Part shown: positions 23,901-33,772 of the stretch, in pieces
How positions within the stretch are numbered: position 1 is the stretch's first letter
Layout of the letters: every line of letters begins with the position of its first letter
NCBI RefSeq assembly: GCF_026151205.1
Contig: NC_087072.1
Location: 7,240,084-7,304,083 of the forward strand
From: Bolinopsis microptera
Lineage: Eukaryota > Ctenophora > Tentaculata > Lobata > Bolinopsidae
Length of the DNA stretch: 64,000 nt
Direction: 5' to 3'
Position numbers and translations under genes: made by a program
Notes under the pieces: model-generated
What the model was told of the DNA's origin: nothing
The model's database searches: none
What the model saw: only the letters and a program-made list of their open reading frames with translations

Positions 23901-24434
23901 GATTTGTCTGGTTTTTTAAATGGGCCTTCTCTCAGCCTCCTCCGATACTCTTCCAATGCTTTTTGTTGCATCTCTACCACAATCTGAAGTTACATGATAA
24001 GCAACCAGTCAAACTTGTAATAATAGTTAATAGTAACTAGTAAAGAAGTAAGTATGAAGAATGCGATCAGCCACTAGACACAACCACAAAGTGCTACTTA
24101 GTGATTGTAGCACTCCCGCAAAGCCACATGTTAATTGTGCTAGACAAAATATGCACAATCAGTGTGAACCACCGGGCCACAGATAATAATACCACCAAGC
24201 TGCAGCTCAACTAATCTTCTATCAATGAGCTGTGCACGGTTAAGGTGAAAATAATACCCGGCCCCCAGCCCCCCGACCCCCGGCCCTCGGCCCCCCAGCC
24301 CCCTCCCCTATACGTGCCCGGTATCCCCCAGTCCGCCTTACCTCGGCCATACTGCTGGAAGTGGAGGATCCCCCTTTCTTGCTACTAGAACTGCCCGTCT
24401 CCTTGCTGATTTGGCTGCCATCCTTTGAGCTCAT
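11929..24434 (-). CDS. CCDC40: CCDC40, axonemal 96-nm ruler coiled-coil protein (incomplete C-terminus)
   Basis: CCDC40 pairs with CCDC39 to form the molecular ruler that sets the 96-nm repeat of motile cilia and positions inner dynein arms and the nexin-dynein complex. Common exons, 5' to 3': 17757-17884, 17321-17491, 17017-17149, 16540-16697, 16188-16296, 15401-15536, 15008-15200, 14632-14757, 14246-14347, 13845-13976, 13542-13638, 13157-13305, 11929-12047. All join in phase (about 584 residues). Family signatures visible: a glutamate run then MVVLDPDH|PLMIRMQEAL, EYKKYLQ|DLYVDRTVEQ, LLQQWQTSLIGMQRRDEA, IIERKQGQID, EKEQLEQYWLKKQ and HTILQQKKMRI. These match my memory of vertebrate CCDC40. 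Almost the whole chain is predicted coiled coil. The exon ending at 13845 uses a GC donor (AAG|GCAAGT). Roughly the last 280 residues expected from the human protein are not found; they should follow 11929 but the gap intervenes. 5' ends are alternative (see N1, N2 and N3). Confidence 0.88.
12070..13000. mobile_element. foldback element with 363-bp inverted arms in a CCDC40 intron
   Basis: Arms at 12070-12432 and 12638-13000 are equal in length and appear to be perfect reverse complements. They flank a 205-bp loop. Each arm holds a tandem pair of about 61 bp containing GAGGTGATACACATTTG and GTGGCGCCTCTATTCAGC. It fills most of the 1109-bp intron between 13157 and 12047, and ends only 22 bp from the downstream acceptor. 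No ORF of note inside. Target-site duplication not clear. Confidence 0.9.
13318..13412. repeat. three-copy 40-47 bp intronic tandem repeat
   Basis: Units built around AATTAGATTAATTACTAATC repeat about three times, immediately upstream (minus sense) of the acceptor of the exon ending at 13305. It does not include the splice site itself. Confidence 0.7.
13845..13976 (-). CDS. CCDC40: CCDC40 exon with a non-canonical GC donor
   Basis: A 44-codon exon (starting ELEFEVANVENDISLKLL) that is in phase 0 at both ends with its neighbours 14246-14347 and 13542-13638. Its 5' splice site reads GACAAG|GCAAGT, a GC-AG intron with otherwise good consensus. GC donors are about one percent of animal introns. 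Every other donor I assigned in this gene is GT. Confidence 0.8.
15720..16199 (-). repeat. 23-bp minisatellite carrying a 5' splice site, about 21 copies
   Basis: On the minus strand the unit is GGAATGCAAG|GTATGTAATGC plus AA. The first copy is the end of CCDC40 exon 16188-16296 and its donor CAAG|GTATGT; the exonic 12 bases AAGGAATGCAAG recur in each unit. The array then runs about 0.48 kb into the intron with very few variants. It creates three long spurious plus-strand ORFs (repeated LHSLHYIPCIPC), which are not genes. Confidence 0.95.
16925..16998. repeat. 21-bp tandem repeat in a CCDC40 intron
   Basis: Between three and four copies of ATTTATACATTGAAAATGAAC in the intron between the exons at 17017-17149 and 16540-16697. 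The splice sites are not included. Confidence 0.85.
18793..19078 (-). CDS. CCDC40: CCDC40 alternative first exon N3
   Basis: ATG at 19076-19078 opens 95 codons plus one base, ending TCA G|GTATCG. The phase-1 G joins exon 17757-17884 in frame, giving a glutamate (LTSS then E then APERSTVD). The peptide starts MSDKDETGKSS and contains SSVVDQVKVRALENYR, a motif shared with N1 and N2 (V, K/Q, AL, YR). The rest is acidic, serine-rich and low in complexity, like the N-terminal tail of CCDC40 elsewhere. No acceptor in the right phase lies upstream of the ATG, so I read it as a first exon with its own promoter. Confidence 0.7.
19564..20155. mobile_element. piggyBac-like MITE with TTAA target duplication
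   Basis: TTAA at 19560-19563 and again at 20156-20159 flank an element whose ends are inverted copies: CGGGTGATACTCGTAA on the left, TTACGAGTATCACCCG on the right. The inverted similarity extends inward about 95 bp (GACGAGTCCAACTCGGCGCG and GTCCTGGTAGGTTGTAAA). TTAA duplication is the hallmark of piggyBac. No transposase is present. It lies between CCDC40 alternative first exons N2 and N3. A 19-bp piece of this terminus (ACAAATATTTTACGAGTA) also occurs at about 41418-41436. Confidence 0.85.
20354..20807 (-). CDS. CCDC40: CCDC40 alternative first exon N2
   Basis: ATG at 20805-20807 opens 151 codons plus one base, ending AGT GGA G|GTAATT. The phase-1 G joins exon 17757-17884 in frame, exactly like N1 and N3. 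The peptide starts MSDKSDPHLNSSKRD and contains SVAQEAKKRALSAYRK, aligned with the ALxxYR motif of the other two units. It then has acidic, low-complexity sequence (LEEQEEEKDLGDHH). An in-frame TTG- or ATG-less extension upstream exists, but the MSDK start matches N3. A CAG just before the start (CCGCCAG|ATAACT) could also serve as a phase-0 acceptor for N1a. Confidence 0.7.
21541..21645. repeat. 22-bp tandem repeat, about four to five copies
   Basis: Unit TAGCAGGTTGCTATGTAAAA, with a half unit at the left end. It lies in the region between alternative first exons N2 and N1b and contains no gene. Confidence 0.9.
22452..22530. repeat. two adjacent perfect hairpins
   Basis: The first hairpin at 22452-22478 has 13-bp arms (AAAACAGTTGTCG) around one base. 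The second at 22492-22530 has 18-bp arms (AAGTGACTTTGGCCGACA) around ACT. The two share the GCCGACAA core and may be the remnant of an inverted-repeat element. Confidence 0.85.
23180..23499 (-). repeat. 22-bp minisatellite carrying a 5' splice site, 14 copies
   Basis: On the minus strand each unit contains CATAG|GTAACACTCGTT. The first copy is the donor of CCDC40 exon N1b (CCCATAG|GTAACACTCG at 23494). I count 14 units with small variants (AACGAG or AACAAG, and one with an extra AC). Confidence 0.93.
23494..23983 (-). CDS. CCDC40: CCDC40 5' unit N1, second exon (N1b)
   Basis: Acceptor CTTCAG|ATTGTG at 23983, donor CCCATAG|GTAACA at 23494. Phase 0 in and phase 1 out, 490 bp. It continues N1a (SSSMAE) with IVVEMQQKALEEYRRRLREG, the motif shared with N2 and N3. 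The second half is a low-complexity run of Gly, Ala and Asp (repeats of GASGAGDG) before KWASEGRRGGRRSVGFKG. The out-phase G joins exon 17757-17884 in frame. The GC-rich run (23590-23770) also creates spurious ORFs on both strands. Confidence 0.72.
24258..24333 (-). promoter_or_regulatory. G-quadruplex-prone tract just downstream of CCDC40 exon N1a donor
   Basis: On the minus (transcribed-sense) strand this stretch has about ten runs of three to six G separated by one to four bases, in otherwise AT-rich DNA. It begins within about 20 bases of the GTAAGG donor of N1a. Such a tract would be expected to form DNA or RNA quadruplexes; a regulatory effect is inference. Confidence 0.6.
24342..24434 (-). 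CDS. CCDC40: CCDC40 5' unit N1, first exon (N1a)
   Basis: ATG at 24432-24434 opens 31 codons, MSSKDGSQISKETGSS onward to SSSMAE, ending GAG|GTAAGG in phase 0. It splices to N1b at 23983. The serine and lysine-rich start parallels MSDK of N2 and N3. Of the three 5' units this is the only one with an intron inside the shared motif. Confidence 0.68.
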
Positions 24435-27400
24435 TTTGGGGAGCTGACAGTTTTGAAATTAATATTTATTACATTTTTGAGAAAGATTTTGGAAATAAAA
24501 GTGCATTAAAACAAATTTGGAGCAGACATTTTTCGACGAATAAATTTGTCCGATAAATATTTGTTAGATCTTTAAAAGTATTAATTTCAACATAGATTTA
24601 TAAACATCAATTGCTCAATTTGTTTCTATGAACAATTCTGGATCTGATTGTTAAAACCGAAAATGTTTATGAGTTTTTTCAATAACAGCCCTCAGACAAA
24701 CAAGCAACACGAGTGGCAAAATATGCGAAATACGCAAAACAATGCTATTAAGTAAATAAATTATGCAGACACAGCTGTCATATTTCTGCATCTGTGAGAG
24801 TCTCTGAAGGTTTCGGCAACTTGAATATTTTCCGTTTATATACTTGCGACATTCCATGCCATGTTCAGTTCTGACTTACTACCGAGCTAATTTTTGTGAA
24901 TGCTGGATTCATTCAAATTATTATAATGAATATTTATAGTAAACAAACAATAGAAATAAGCGAGCAGTGTGCTTACAAAGATTGTACTTTTTCTTGAGGA
25001 AATTTTACAGTCGAATCAAAAAAGAAGAAACTTTGCAGTCATAAAAGAATACCGCTTGAAAAATTCAGCGAATAGTAAAAAATAAAGGAAGTTGGTGGAA
25101 GATTCATACAATTCTGTGATTTCAGATCGAAACGCTAGGAACTCTGAATGTACTTTGCTAAACGTTTTTTGACCATAAAATCGATAAAAAGTGGTTCGGT
25201 GACGTTTGGATAAATTTGTATGTGTATTCTGATCGGCTGACCTTACTGACAGTTTCTGAAAAACCACCAATTGTTAATCTTTAGACTGGACTGAGGTTTT
25301 GATGCTTTGCGGTATAATTTTATGGAAATTATTTTACATTAGAATTGGCCTGACTGGTGATACACATTTTAAGGGTGAAGGGCCACAAAACTTGGTGAAA
25401 ACAGCCAAATATTGATTGATTAAATTGATAAACGATTTGGGTTCACGTTATGACTATTAAAATGATCCCTGACAAAATGCAACACAATCGATCAGTAAAG
25501 CAAGCTGAACACCGCCCAGCATAACGTAAATCTGATGGACAAAAACAATCTTCTGTTTTACAATCCCGTTGACAACTAATACTATTGATTAAAAACATAT
25601 CTATCGGTCACCTTGCACCGTTATCGAATAAACAAAGGAACACCGATAGATAACTCCGGTAACAAGCAATTGTCGGCAAGCATGTTTTCAGCGAAAGTTT
25701 TGATGAATAGAAGCTATCGGCAATTATTAACTCCGAGGAGATCTATCATTTAAAGAGTGAACTGTAAAAGTGATGATAATTGGTTTTTTAACTAGGCTAG
25801 TCAGTGTGGTTTGTTGTAAAGTTAAGATGGTTAACCTCTCCTGTTGCATGTTTTGAGAGGTTTAACTTGAAGTTATTCCAGATTTTTTAACCGATATCAA
25901 GGAGAAAATTTAGATGGTAAAACTGTTTTTTAAATATGTTGGACAAAACGTGCAATCGTGTGAGAGAAAGCCATGGAGTTCTGATGAAGGTGTTTTACAA
26001 TTTCCAGACCATGAATAGAAGTTCTTTGTGTGGTTGAGAATTGTTTTTACTGCGTTGATGAGAAGTTGTGTCTATCGAATGAATGTTGTGATGATTGGGA
26101 ATGAAGCTGCAAGAATATTTTAATAAATGTGTTGCTGGTGTGATAGAATATATCGAAAAACCAGCAATTCTAAATCGGTCCACTATACTGAGATTTCATT
26201 GTAAAGATCAAAAAATCAAGATCTTTTCGAACGTTTTGGAGGTGCCTTTCTTATTCTAGCTTCCATCCAAATTACATCCGCTAGGATATAATATCGCAGT
26301 TGAGGTACAATATAGCTATAATAGGATCGAGCTATCACAGAATTATCGGTTAACTGTTTGCGCGGCGGTAGCTTGTGATCCAAACCATTGTCTTGATTTG
26401 TTCTAGTGACAATTTTTGGCGGGAAAACTTTCCGCAAAACCCTCATAATACATGGTTGTAACATTAAATTGGGAATAGGTTATTCTACTGAAAAAAATTG
26501 ACTTCTATCAAGTTCAAAAGCATATTGATATGCTGGATAAACGAAATTCAAAGTTCTACTCGCATAGCATTAGCCTGTATAACATAATTAAGCAGACGTA
26601 GGCTGTATCTGTTAAGACTAAGCTTCATAATAGGGACCACTAATTAGATTGGACTTGTTATCTCATGGATATCACGTGACCAGCTTCTAACCCTGACATG
26701 GAGACTGGAGACAAGTTCTCGTTTTCTCGAGCTTCAAACTAAACAGAACATCCACACGGTTGCGATACAAATTGTATAAGGATTGTAACAAGAATTACAA
26801 AATGATTTGCCACACACTGTGTTTGGTGAACTCTCGATAGCTTGTGTTTTTTCGAAATGAAAAGTCCCTGAAATATCAAGCAGCACCCGGAATTAGAGAT
26901 AACGAGTAACGACGTGCTTGTCTTCTAACAAAACATTTGAGTACACGATATTTGCAACTTGCAAGGTTAACACTATATTCACGAGATTTACGGTGTGTTT
27001 TCAAGGTTAACAAGATATTTGCACCACTATTATATCAGGTTAACAGGGACACCAGAGTTAGTGTTCGGGAGAAGTTTCAGAGAATTCGTGATTCCATCTG
27101 CATTAGTATATTAGTATATTAGCATATTAGCATATTACCTCATAGTAGTACGTTTAACATTAGTATATTATATTATTAGTGATTACGACACCACTATATG
27201 TTGCGACAAGGATCCCGTGTCGCTATATGTAACTATGTAACAACAGCGCTACTGAGTTAGGAATCAGGTAAAAGAAGATGTGACTCTATCAGCTGATTTA
27301 CAATTAATGGTAAGGGAGAGTATAAGTGAAGTTTTAATTGCAGTCAAGCGTAATCCTGAAAAGGATGACATCTTCTCAATCTGGTCTAATTCTAAGTCTT

Positions 27401-28917
27401 AGATTTAAAATTTCTGAATTGTCTCGAAAAAAAGAGAAAGAAAAAGTGTTCGGGAACACGATCCTATTAGTATTATTAATACAAATTGTGTTACTATTAC
27501 AAAAATACCGGTAAAATACAGAGTATCACAATTCACCATTGGAATCGTTAATGTTTCAGTGAGACTCTTTCATAGACAGAGATATTATCGAATATACTAT
27601 CAAAAAGATAATTATGTTAGAGTTACGACTCTTACGGCGTGAAACACTCAACTTTTGAAAATAATGGATGGATAAACAACGGTAAATACTAAATATGCGT
27701 AGAATCTTATTAAATGTATTAAAAACAGTTCTATATTTTGACACGTGATACTGATTATGGGGAGTAGTTTCTAACAAGCTCCCAGACAATGCTTGTTTAG
27801 ACACCATAACGTTTTGATTTAAATAAAATTACTGCTTCTAAAACGGTCTTACTTAGTGACACTCCCGAGTCCAGCTCAACGTGCAAATCACTGGAGAGAT
27901 GGTAAATTGCAAATATCTATTGTTGATTTACGACATACGACGTACAATCCACTTCATGCTAATAGACGCACGTGAGTATATGAATATAGTTAGTGGATTT
28001 CTCAATTTCTGTTTCGTCTCACGTTTCCCATCCTTTGTGTCAAGCAATTTAGTTTTAAATAAGATTAAAAGTTTGATTTAAAAATAATTAAAAAAAGGCT
28101 TTTCGTGGAGGCGGACTAAATTTAAGGTATAAAATAAAACACTACTGAAACTGAGTAACTATGCAATCTACTTAGTGCTTAGTCACGAGACAGACTTACC
28201 TTATCGGACCTTATTTGGACATAACGTGTACGGAAATAATTTTGGTGAGACCTAATTATAGACGGAAAGATTTTTTAAACGCACATGGTAGCTGGACTTT
28301 AATTTGGACGGACAAACTGGGTCGACGTAGAAAATTTGATGATGCCGATCAAATTCTTGAATTATCAAATAAATAAATATTGTCAAGGACAAATGTGGGA
28401 GTTTAAATATTTGCTAGACTATAGTTCGGTTAGGATCCAAATGTTTGTCCATGTACAGCATTACAAATTGCGAAACAGCTAGCTGTATCTGTTCAAAACA
28501 TCAAACTTCAATAAATGACTCATGGTCTCATGTCTGCCTTCATTTATCAAAGAATTAAATTTAAAAGTTTATAATTCTTGAGAAGTTTCAAAACCCATTG
28601 TAACTGTATTTTCGCATGCTGGTTAAAAGTGTAACTATTATCGTTGAGAAAATGATTCAGTCGCACAATCAAACCTTTGACGATTGTAAATCATTGACGA
28701 TTGTTTGACAATTTTAATTTTATATAAGTTCAGCATCTTAAATCATGGCAGCTCAAACAGGGCGCTGATCATTGTGGTTGAGATATAATAAAGCTTCATC
28801 GTGACAGTAATATGTACATGCATATATTGTTTTATATTGATATCGTCTTCCTTGTTATTAATTGAATAAGTTAAAAGTCTCGCTGACTGTCGTGAGAATA
28901 TTCAATCTGTGGGAATG
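24435..28917. other. intergenic, no gene recognised
   Basis: AT-rich, with only short ORFs (up to 84 codons) lacking domains or consistent splice sites. A small ATTAGTAT/ATTAGCAT tandem run is at about 27103-27137. The CCDC40 N1 promoter should lie in the first few hundred bases; I see no clear TATA box. Confidence 0.5.
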
Positions 28918-28925
28918 TGAACAAA

Positions 28926-29332
28926 CTCCACTCCACTCCACTCCACTCCACTCCACTCCACTCCACTCCACTCCACTCCACTCCACTCCACTCCACTCCA
29001 CTCCACTCCACTCCACTCCACTCCACTCCACTCCACTCCACTCCACTCCACTCCACTCCACTCCACTCCACTCCACTCCACTCCACTCCACTCCACTCCA
29101 CTCCACTCCACTCCACTCCACTCCACTCCACTCCACTCCACTCCACTCCACTCCACTCCACTCCACTCCACTCCACTCCACTCCACTCCACTCCACTCCA
29201 CTCCACTCCACTCCACTCCACTCCACTCCACTCCACTCCACTCCACTCCACTCCACTCCACTCCACTCCACTCCACTCCACTCCACTCCACTCCACTCCA
29301 CTCCACTCCACTCCACTCCACTCCACTCCACT
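28926..29332. repeat. (CCACT)n pentanucleotide array, about 81 copies
   Basis: About 405 bp of CCACT (AGTGG on the other strand) with no interruption that I can see. It makes long spurious ORFs in all frames (LHSTP and GVEWS repeats). The right border joins GC-rich sequence that recurs next to the 99-bp satellite. Confidence 0.97.
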
Positions 29333-29388
29333 AGGAGTAAGTCTACGCGGTAACTACGCGTACTGTGTACTGCGTGACGCGATTGCGA

Positions 29389-29430
29389 TTGTTTCACGAG
29401 CGCGCGCTACTGCAAGCGCAAGGGATCTGG
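29389..29430 (+). repeat. shared array-border segment, copy 1
   Basis: TTGTTTCAC followed by GCGCGCGCTACTGCAAGC and GCAAGGGATCTGG. The same segment occurs at 41335-41387, there also immediately after a tandem array. Confidence 0.75.
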
Positions 29431-29432
29431 TA

Positions 29433-31303
29433 TGTTAAACTTAAAGCAATGTGGGTTATCCATTGTTAATGGACTAGCTCGGCGCGCAAAACTTCGTAGC
29501 ACTTGCTGACTTGCCTCGAGAAGAAAGCGGTACGCGCTATTTCGAAGAAATTTCGAAGAAAAATCATGATCGAAAATATACATCAATTCATTTAATTCAA
29601 TTGTTAGTTTGAACTTAGTTTATATAATAAGCGACATGTAATTGTAATGAGTTGGCACAACATTTTTCCTTCAATCGGGATTTTGAATTTTGATGATTTT
29701 GGTCATGCCAAAAGTTGTTTAAAAATGAAAATAATACATTAAATTCAACGTGCAGCAATTTTTGCTAAAAAATGTTCACCTAACCAGTATGCAGTAACCA
29801 TGGCCACGGGGCCATTATATAGCGAGCCCATGCAATATAATACCGATCTAGATCTATCTGCATACTTCAAATACAAAATAACGCTCGTTAGGCGTTCGCG
29901 TTATTACTTTGATCATGATTGATATTGCTTAACCCTAACCGTAATACATAATATAATAATACAACCTTAACCCTAACCTTAACCTTTTAGTATAGCGCCG
30001 AGCGCGATACACTGGTGGCGATTACGTTTTCACCTCTTGAGGGAATCCTACACATGTTGTTAACTGTCAGACTTTGGACGAGGAAATGTTCTCGCGCCGT
30101 ACGTTTACTATGGTAGAGCATTTTGGTACCAGAACGATAAATCTCTTTAAAATAAAAAGTTAAAAAGTTCGAAAATAGAGTGTTTTAGTGAATAACTTAG
30201 AATATATTTTTGATTTTCTCAAGGTCTGACTGATAGATTTTCTTTAAACTTTCCAAATAGTTACAAGGCTATATGACGGATAATGTGTGAGAGTATGGGA
30301 GAATTTATATGTGCCAAACTTGAGATATAATGACTTCAAACACAAGAAAATATATATATACAAGATATTGCGAGCGTCCTGTTACTCTCTTAGATGCAAT
30401 ATCTGTAAAGTATTGGATGAGAACTGATTTTAAGTAAGGATTTTAAATTAAGTTCAGGATTATAAAAAAATTCTCCGATTTGCAGTTCGAATAATATGTG
30501 CTTGTGATGTATCCGGCATCAGCATAATCTCAGAGGAAACATCTCTCGCGTGCATATCTTTTGTATCTTTTTTAGCAGAACTCTTTCCTCAGAAAGTCAC
30601 CGAGTAAAAATGAAAAAGTCAGATGACTGTAACAAAGCAGCAGAAATCCCACACATTAATAGCCCTCTCTCATCACTATGCTGAAATTAAAAATATAATT
30701 TTTGACTGTACAAGTAACTTTTCAAATCTCAATCAGGTTTTAATTATCTCAGTTACTCGCCAGATTTTGAACGATTAGGCGCTAGACAGTATGATTCTAA
30801 AGATTTACAATCTTAAATTTTGTACTACCTTTGTTCATCCTTAGAACAACATTACGAAGTACTCCAGCGGACGAAGTACTCCAGCGGACGAAGTACTCCA
30901 GCGGACATCTGAGCAGAAACGATTTCACTCGACCAAGGTACTGGAGCTGAAAAATTTTGAGTCATATTTCATTTGTAAACAAGTGAAAAAGAAGTACTAA
31001 ATTACAAACAATGTCATTAAGCTTATTAGCGATCATGGATGAAGATAACAATGTAATTAGGAACAATTTAAACATGGAATGCAGCATCGTATTGATTGAG
31101 TGGGTCTCAGAATTAATTTGAAGATAACACACTTTAAAAAAAAGTTTAAAGCAGTCGGTCGGATTAACAAGTAAAAGAAATACAGTAGTCCCGGTAATAA
31201 AGCTTTAATATACCACACATCATGAGGAACAGTGTGTAAAAAATAACATTAAAATAATTGAATGGCTAAACATTTCAGGTTACTAAATGATTGAAAGTGC
31301 CTG
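29433..31303. other. intergenic, minor repeats only
   Basis: Contains degenerate telomere-like CCCTAACC and CCTTAACC motifs at 29933-29987 and three copies of a 17-bp repeat (GAAGTACTCCAGCGGAC) at 30856-30906. No gene recognised. Confidence 0.55.
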
Positions 31304-31986
31304 TGTATAGAAAACCGAGTTCTAGGTATTTAGTGTATGCTAGTCAAGCTCTAGTCACGAAGCACGAACGGCAGGGCGTACCGTAAGGTAGAAATGAAAC
31401 GAGTATATTAAAATGGATAATTAATTAAATGGAAAAGTAATACAAAGTGAACGTCAACAGATAAAACTTCCAAGTGTTCGCTCCAAGCGATTGCCGTGAA
31501 TATAGATCACACTAAGTGTCTAGTCACAGAGAATAGTACTCAGTTAAACTGGCTATTGACAATCGAATCCCTTAAAATGATTAAGGGGCAACTAAGAAGT
31601 GAGCTCTCCACATCCGGCTCTCCGGGTATACTCTCAAAACTTCGTCACGCCACACTGCGTGACGGCACAACGCATCTGCTTGTACCACGTGACACGCAGT
31701 CTCGCCAATGAGCACTCCACTAGCAGTCACCCTGCGTCCGCGAGGACCAACCACAGGTCTGGCTGTAAGTCAGGTGCAAAGTGAGCGGACGGCTCGTTTC
31801 AGACAGTTAGTCTGACAGTAGTTCTGCCAGCCAACCGACTTACACTCAAAATGTGTAACTCCCAAATACGAACATATAAAAACATTGGTTATTATATACC
31901 CGGAAATACATACTAAATTCTACGTCCCTTAAACGTTATACTAAAACTAAGATATCCTAAAAGATATCTCTAAATACCATATTACA
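31304..31986 (-). repeat. LTR retrotransposon 3' LTR
   Basis: 683 bp, alignable end to end with 34309-34995. Positions 31578-31986 appear identical to 34587-34995, while 31304-31577 differ at many sites. Confidence 0.9.
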
Positions 31987-32573
31987 ACATCTCTACCCAA
32001 AAATTTTTTTCGAATATTTTAAAACAATAAAATAATCGCCCTATTCAAAATTTAAATTTTAATGCTCCCACGCATCAAAAGTCCAAAACTTAAAAATAAG
32101 TCAAGTCTCAAAATAAAATACACGGCCCTAACCCTGTGCATTAAATTTAAATCCTCAAAATCCTAAAGTTAAAACTGAAATTGACTTCCACAAATTTAAA
32201 ACTTTCCAAGACCTTCAAATACTTCCTTCTTGCACCAAGTTGTAGAGTCTTTGGTGTTGAGTCTTCATCATTAGATAGAGATGTATCGGAATCTCTAAAA
32301 CGTCCTTGACAAGCAAACAAAGAAGTCAAAATAAATTCGAAAGTTTCTACGTTTCCGCCACTAAAGCAGCCCTGAACGGTTCGTGTTGCGAGTAAAGATC
32401 CTAATATCCCTATCAGTACTGTTCTGAAAGATACACGTGTTATACCCAAGTAAGGTACTAAATTACTGCTAAGTACTAAATGGAAAGTTTAGCTAAGTGC
32501 GTAAGATATTACTGTACTGAGACTAGATTCCAAAGTAAGTGAACTTCCCTCAATCTGGGCATCTCCCCGTCCT

Positions 32574-33707
32574 TTACTGGCTCAAGAGTTTCAAAAGATC
32601 CTTGACCAAACTTATTTTCTCGTACTCTAAACGGTCAGGTTGTCTCCGTTCCTCAGCATCATGTGACATAGAACTGTTACGTCCTATTGTTCTTTCACTA
32701 ACGAGCGGACTCGATGCTCTTCCAGCGGTCGATCTCTCTCTAGCTGGAGTGAAAAACTCTGCAGAATTATCAACTGTTTCTACACTATCGCCTGAGGGAA
32801 TGTTATGTGTGAAAGGTGTTACAGTGCGTAAACTAGGATTAGTCGAATTGAGATCTAGGAGAGCAGGTTTAATTACCACTCTAGGAGTAGAACTAAAACT
32901 AGGTTGCTTGTAAATGCTAGCTGCACCATCCTTCTCCAGACGAAACTTCTTCGGATGAACCTCTCTTCTCCTTACAACTGGTGCTCTTCTCAGCTGAAAA
33001 TCTGTCTCCTCTTCACTATTACTATCGGAATAATCTACAAATCGCTCCGATGAGTCCGTCTTTAACTCAGCTCCACTGCTCTTAGCCTTATTGTAAATGT
33101 ATGCCTGAGGTGGCTTACTTGCTGTACACAAGACCCCTCTCTCTAGAGAGCTTACATCTCTAGTAACCGCTGAAACATTTTCCACCGCATCAACTGCTCC
33201 CGCAACTACTGATGCCTTCTCTGTAGTATCAGCCTGAGTAAGACTACAATTGCAATGGCGGCTATCAACTTCAGGCGTAATCTGAACAATGTTTACTGTG
33301 CTATGGTCATCACTAAACTTCTCATCAAACAAAAACGCCGGAATCATACTATCCTCAACACTCAACTCATTGCAAGATTCCTCGATCATATTACTGCAAT
33401 CATCCTTAACCACTGTCTCGCTGCTAACCGGTACTTGCATCCTCTTAAACAGTATCGGGTGTTTACATCTATAATGTTCACGTGTCACCCGGTTTACTCC
33501 CTCTAAGGCAGCTTCAAGACTAAAAGTGCAACTGCTACCAATGCTCGCTACATTTTCTCGAGATTTACCATAACCCTGGTATTTATAGCGGTTAAATCCA
33601 CCACACTTCTGGTTTCTCTTCCCCGAGATATGCTTCATGGTAAAAGTACAGTTAGCAAGCTCCTGAAGCTTCCTGATGACAAAAGACGTCACTTTCGAAA
33701 ATCTCAT
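32574..33707 (-). CDS. LTR element internal ORF, 377 codons, function unclear
   Basis: Starts MRFSKVTSFVIRKLQELA and soon reads TFTMKHISGKRNQK. That is like the end of a retroelement RNase H domain (KHxPGKxN), but the usual ADALSR that follows is replaced by KCGGFNR. The remaining 330 residues are acidic and serine-rich (for example ERFVDYSDSNSEEETDFQ) with no domain I know. It is likely a fusion of a pol remnant with a Gag-side or accessory region, created by the internal deletion. Not a host gene. Confidence 0.55.
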   Translation of the reverse strand: MRFSKVTSFVIRKLQELANCTFTMKHISGKRNQKCGGFNRYKYQGYGKSRENVASIGSSCTFSLEAALEGVNRVTREHYRCKHPILFKRMQVPVSSETVVKDDCSNMIEESCNELSVEDSMIPAFLFDEKFSDDHSTVNIVQITPEVDSRHCNCSLTQADTTEKASVVAGAVDAVENVSAVTRDVSSLERGVLCTASKPPQAYIYNKAKSSGAELKTDSSERFVDYSDSNSEEETDFQLRRAPVVRRREVHPKKFRLEKDGAASIYKQPSFSSTPRVVIKPALLDLNSTNPSLRTVTPFTHNIPSGDSVETVDNSAEFFTPARERSTAGRASSPLVSERTIGRNSSMSHDAEERRQPDRLEYEKISLVKDLLKLLSQ

Positions 33708-33772
33708 TACAATCTCATAAATGCGTGTGTTTTTGACCGCGGGTGACCTCCTCTTAAATCTAGGGCCACCCT

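Noticed and set aside
28858-29438. ORFs of up to 179 codons with GVEWS or LHSTP repeats on both strands
   Set aside because: Product of the pentanucleotide array, which lacks stop codons in every frame.
32539-32913. Plus ORF of 124 codons
   Set aside because: Antisense to the LTR element ORF at 32574-33707, which is longer and lies in the element's own orientation.
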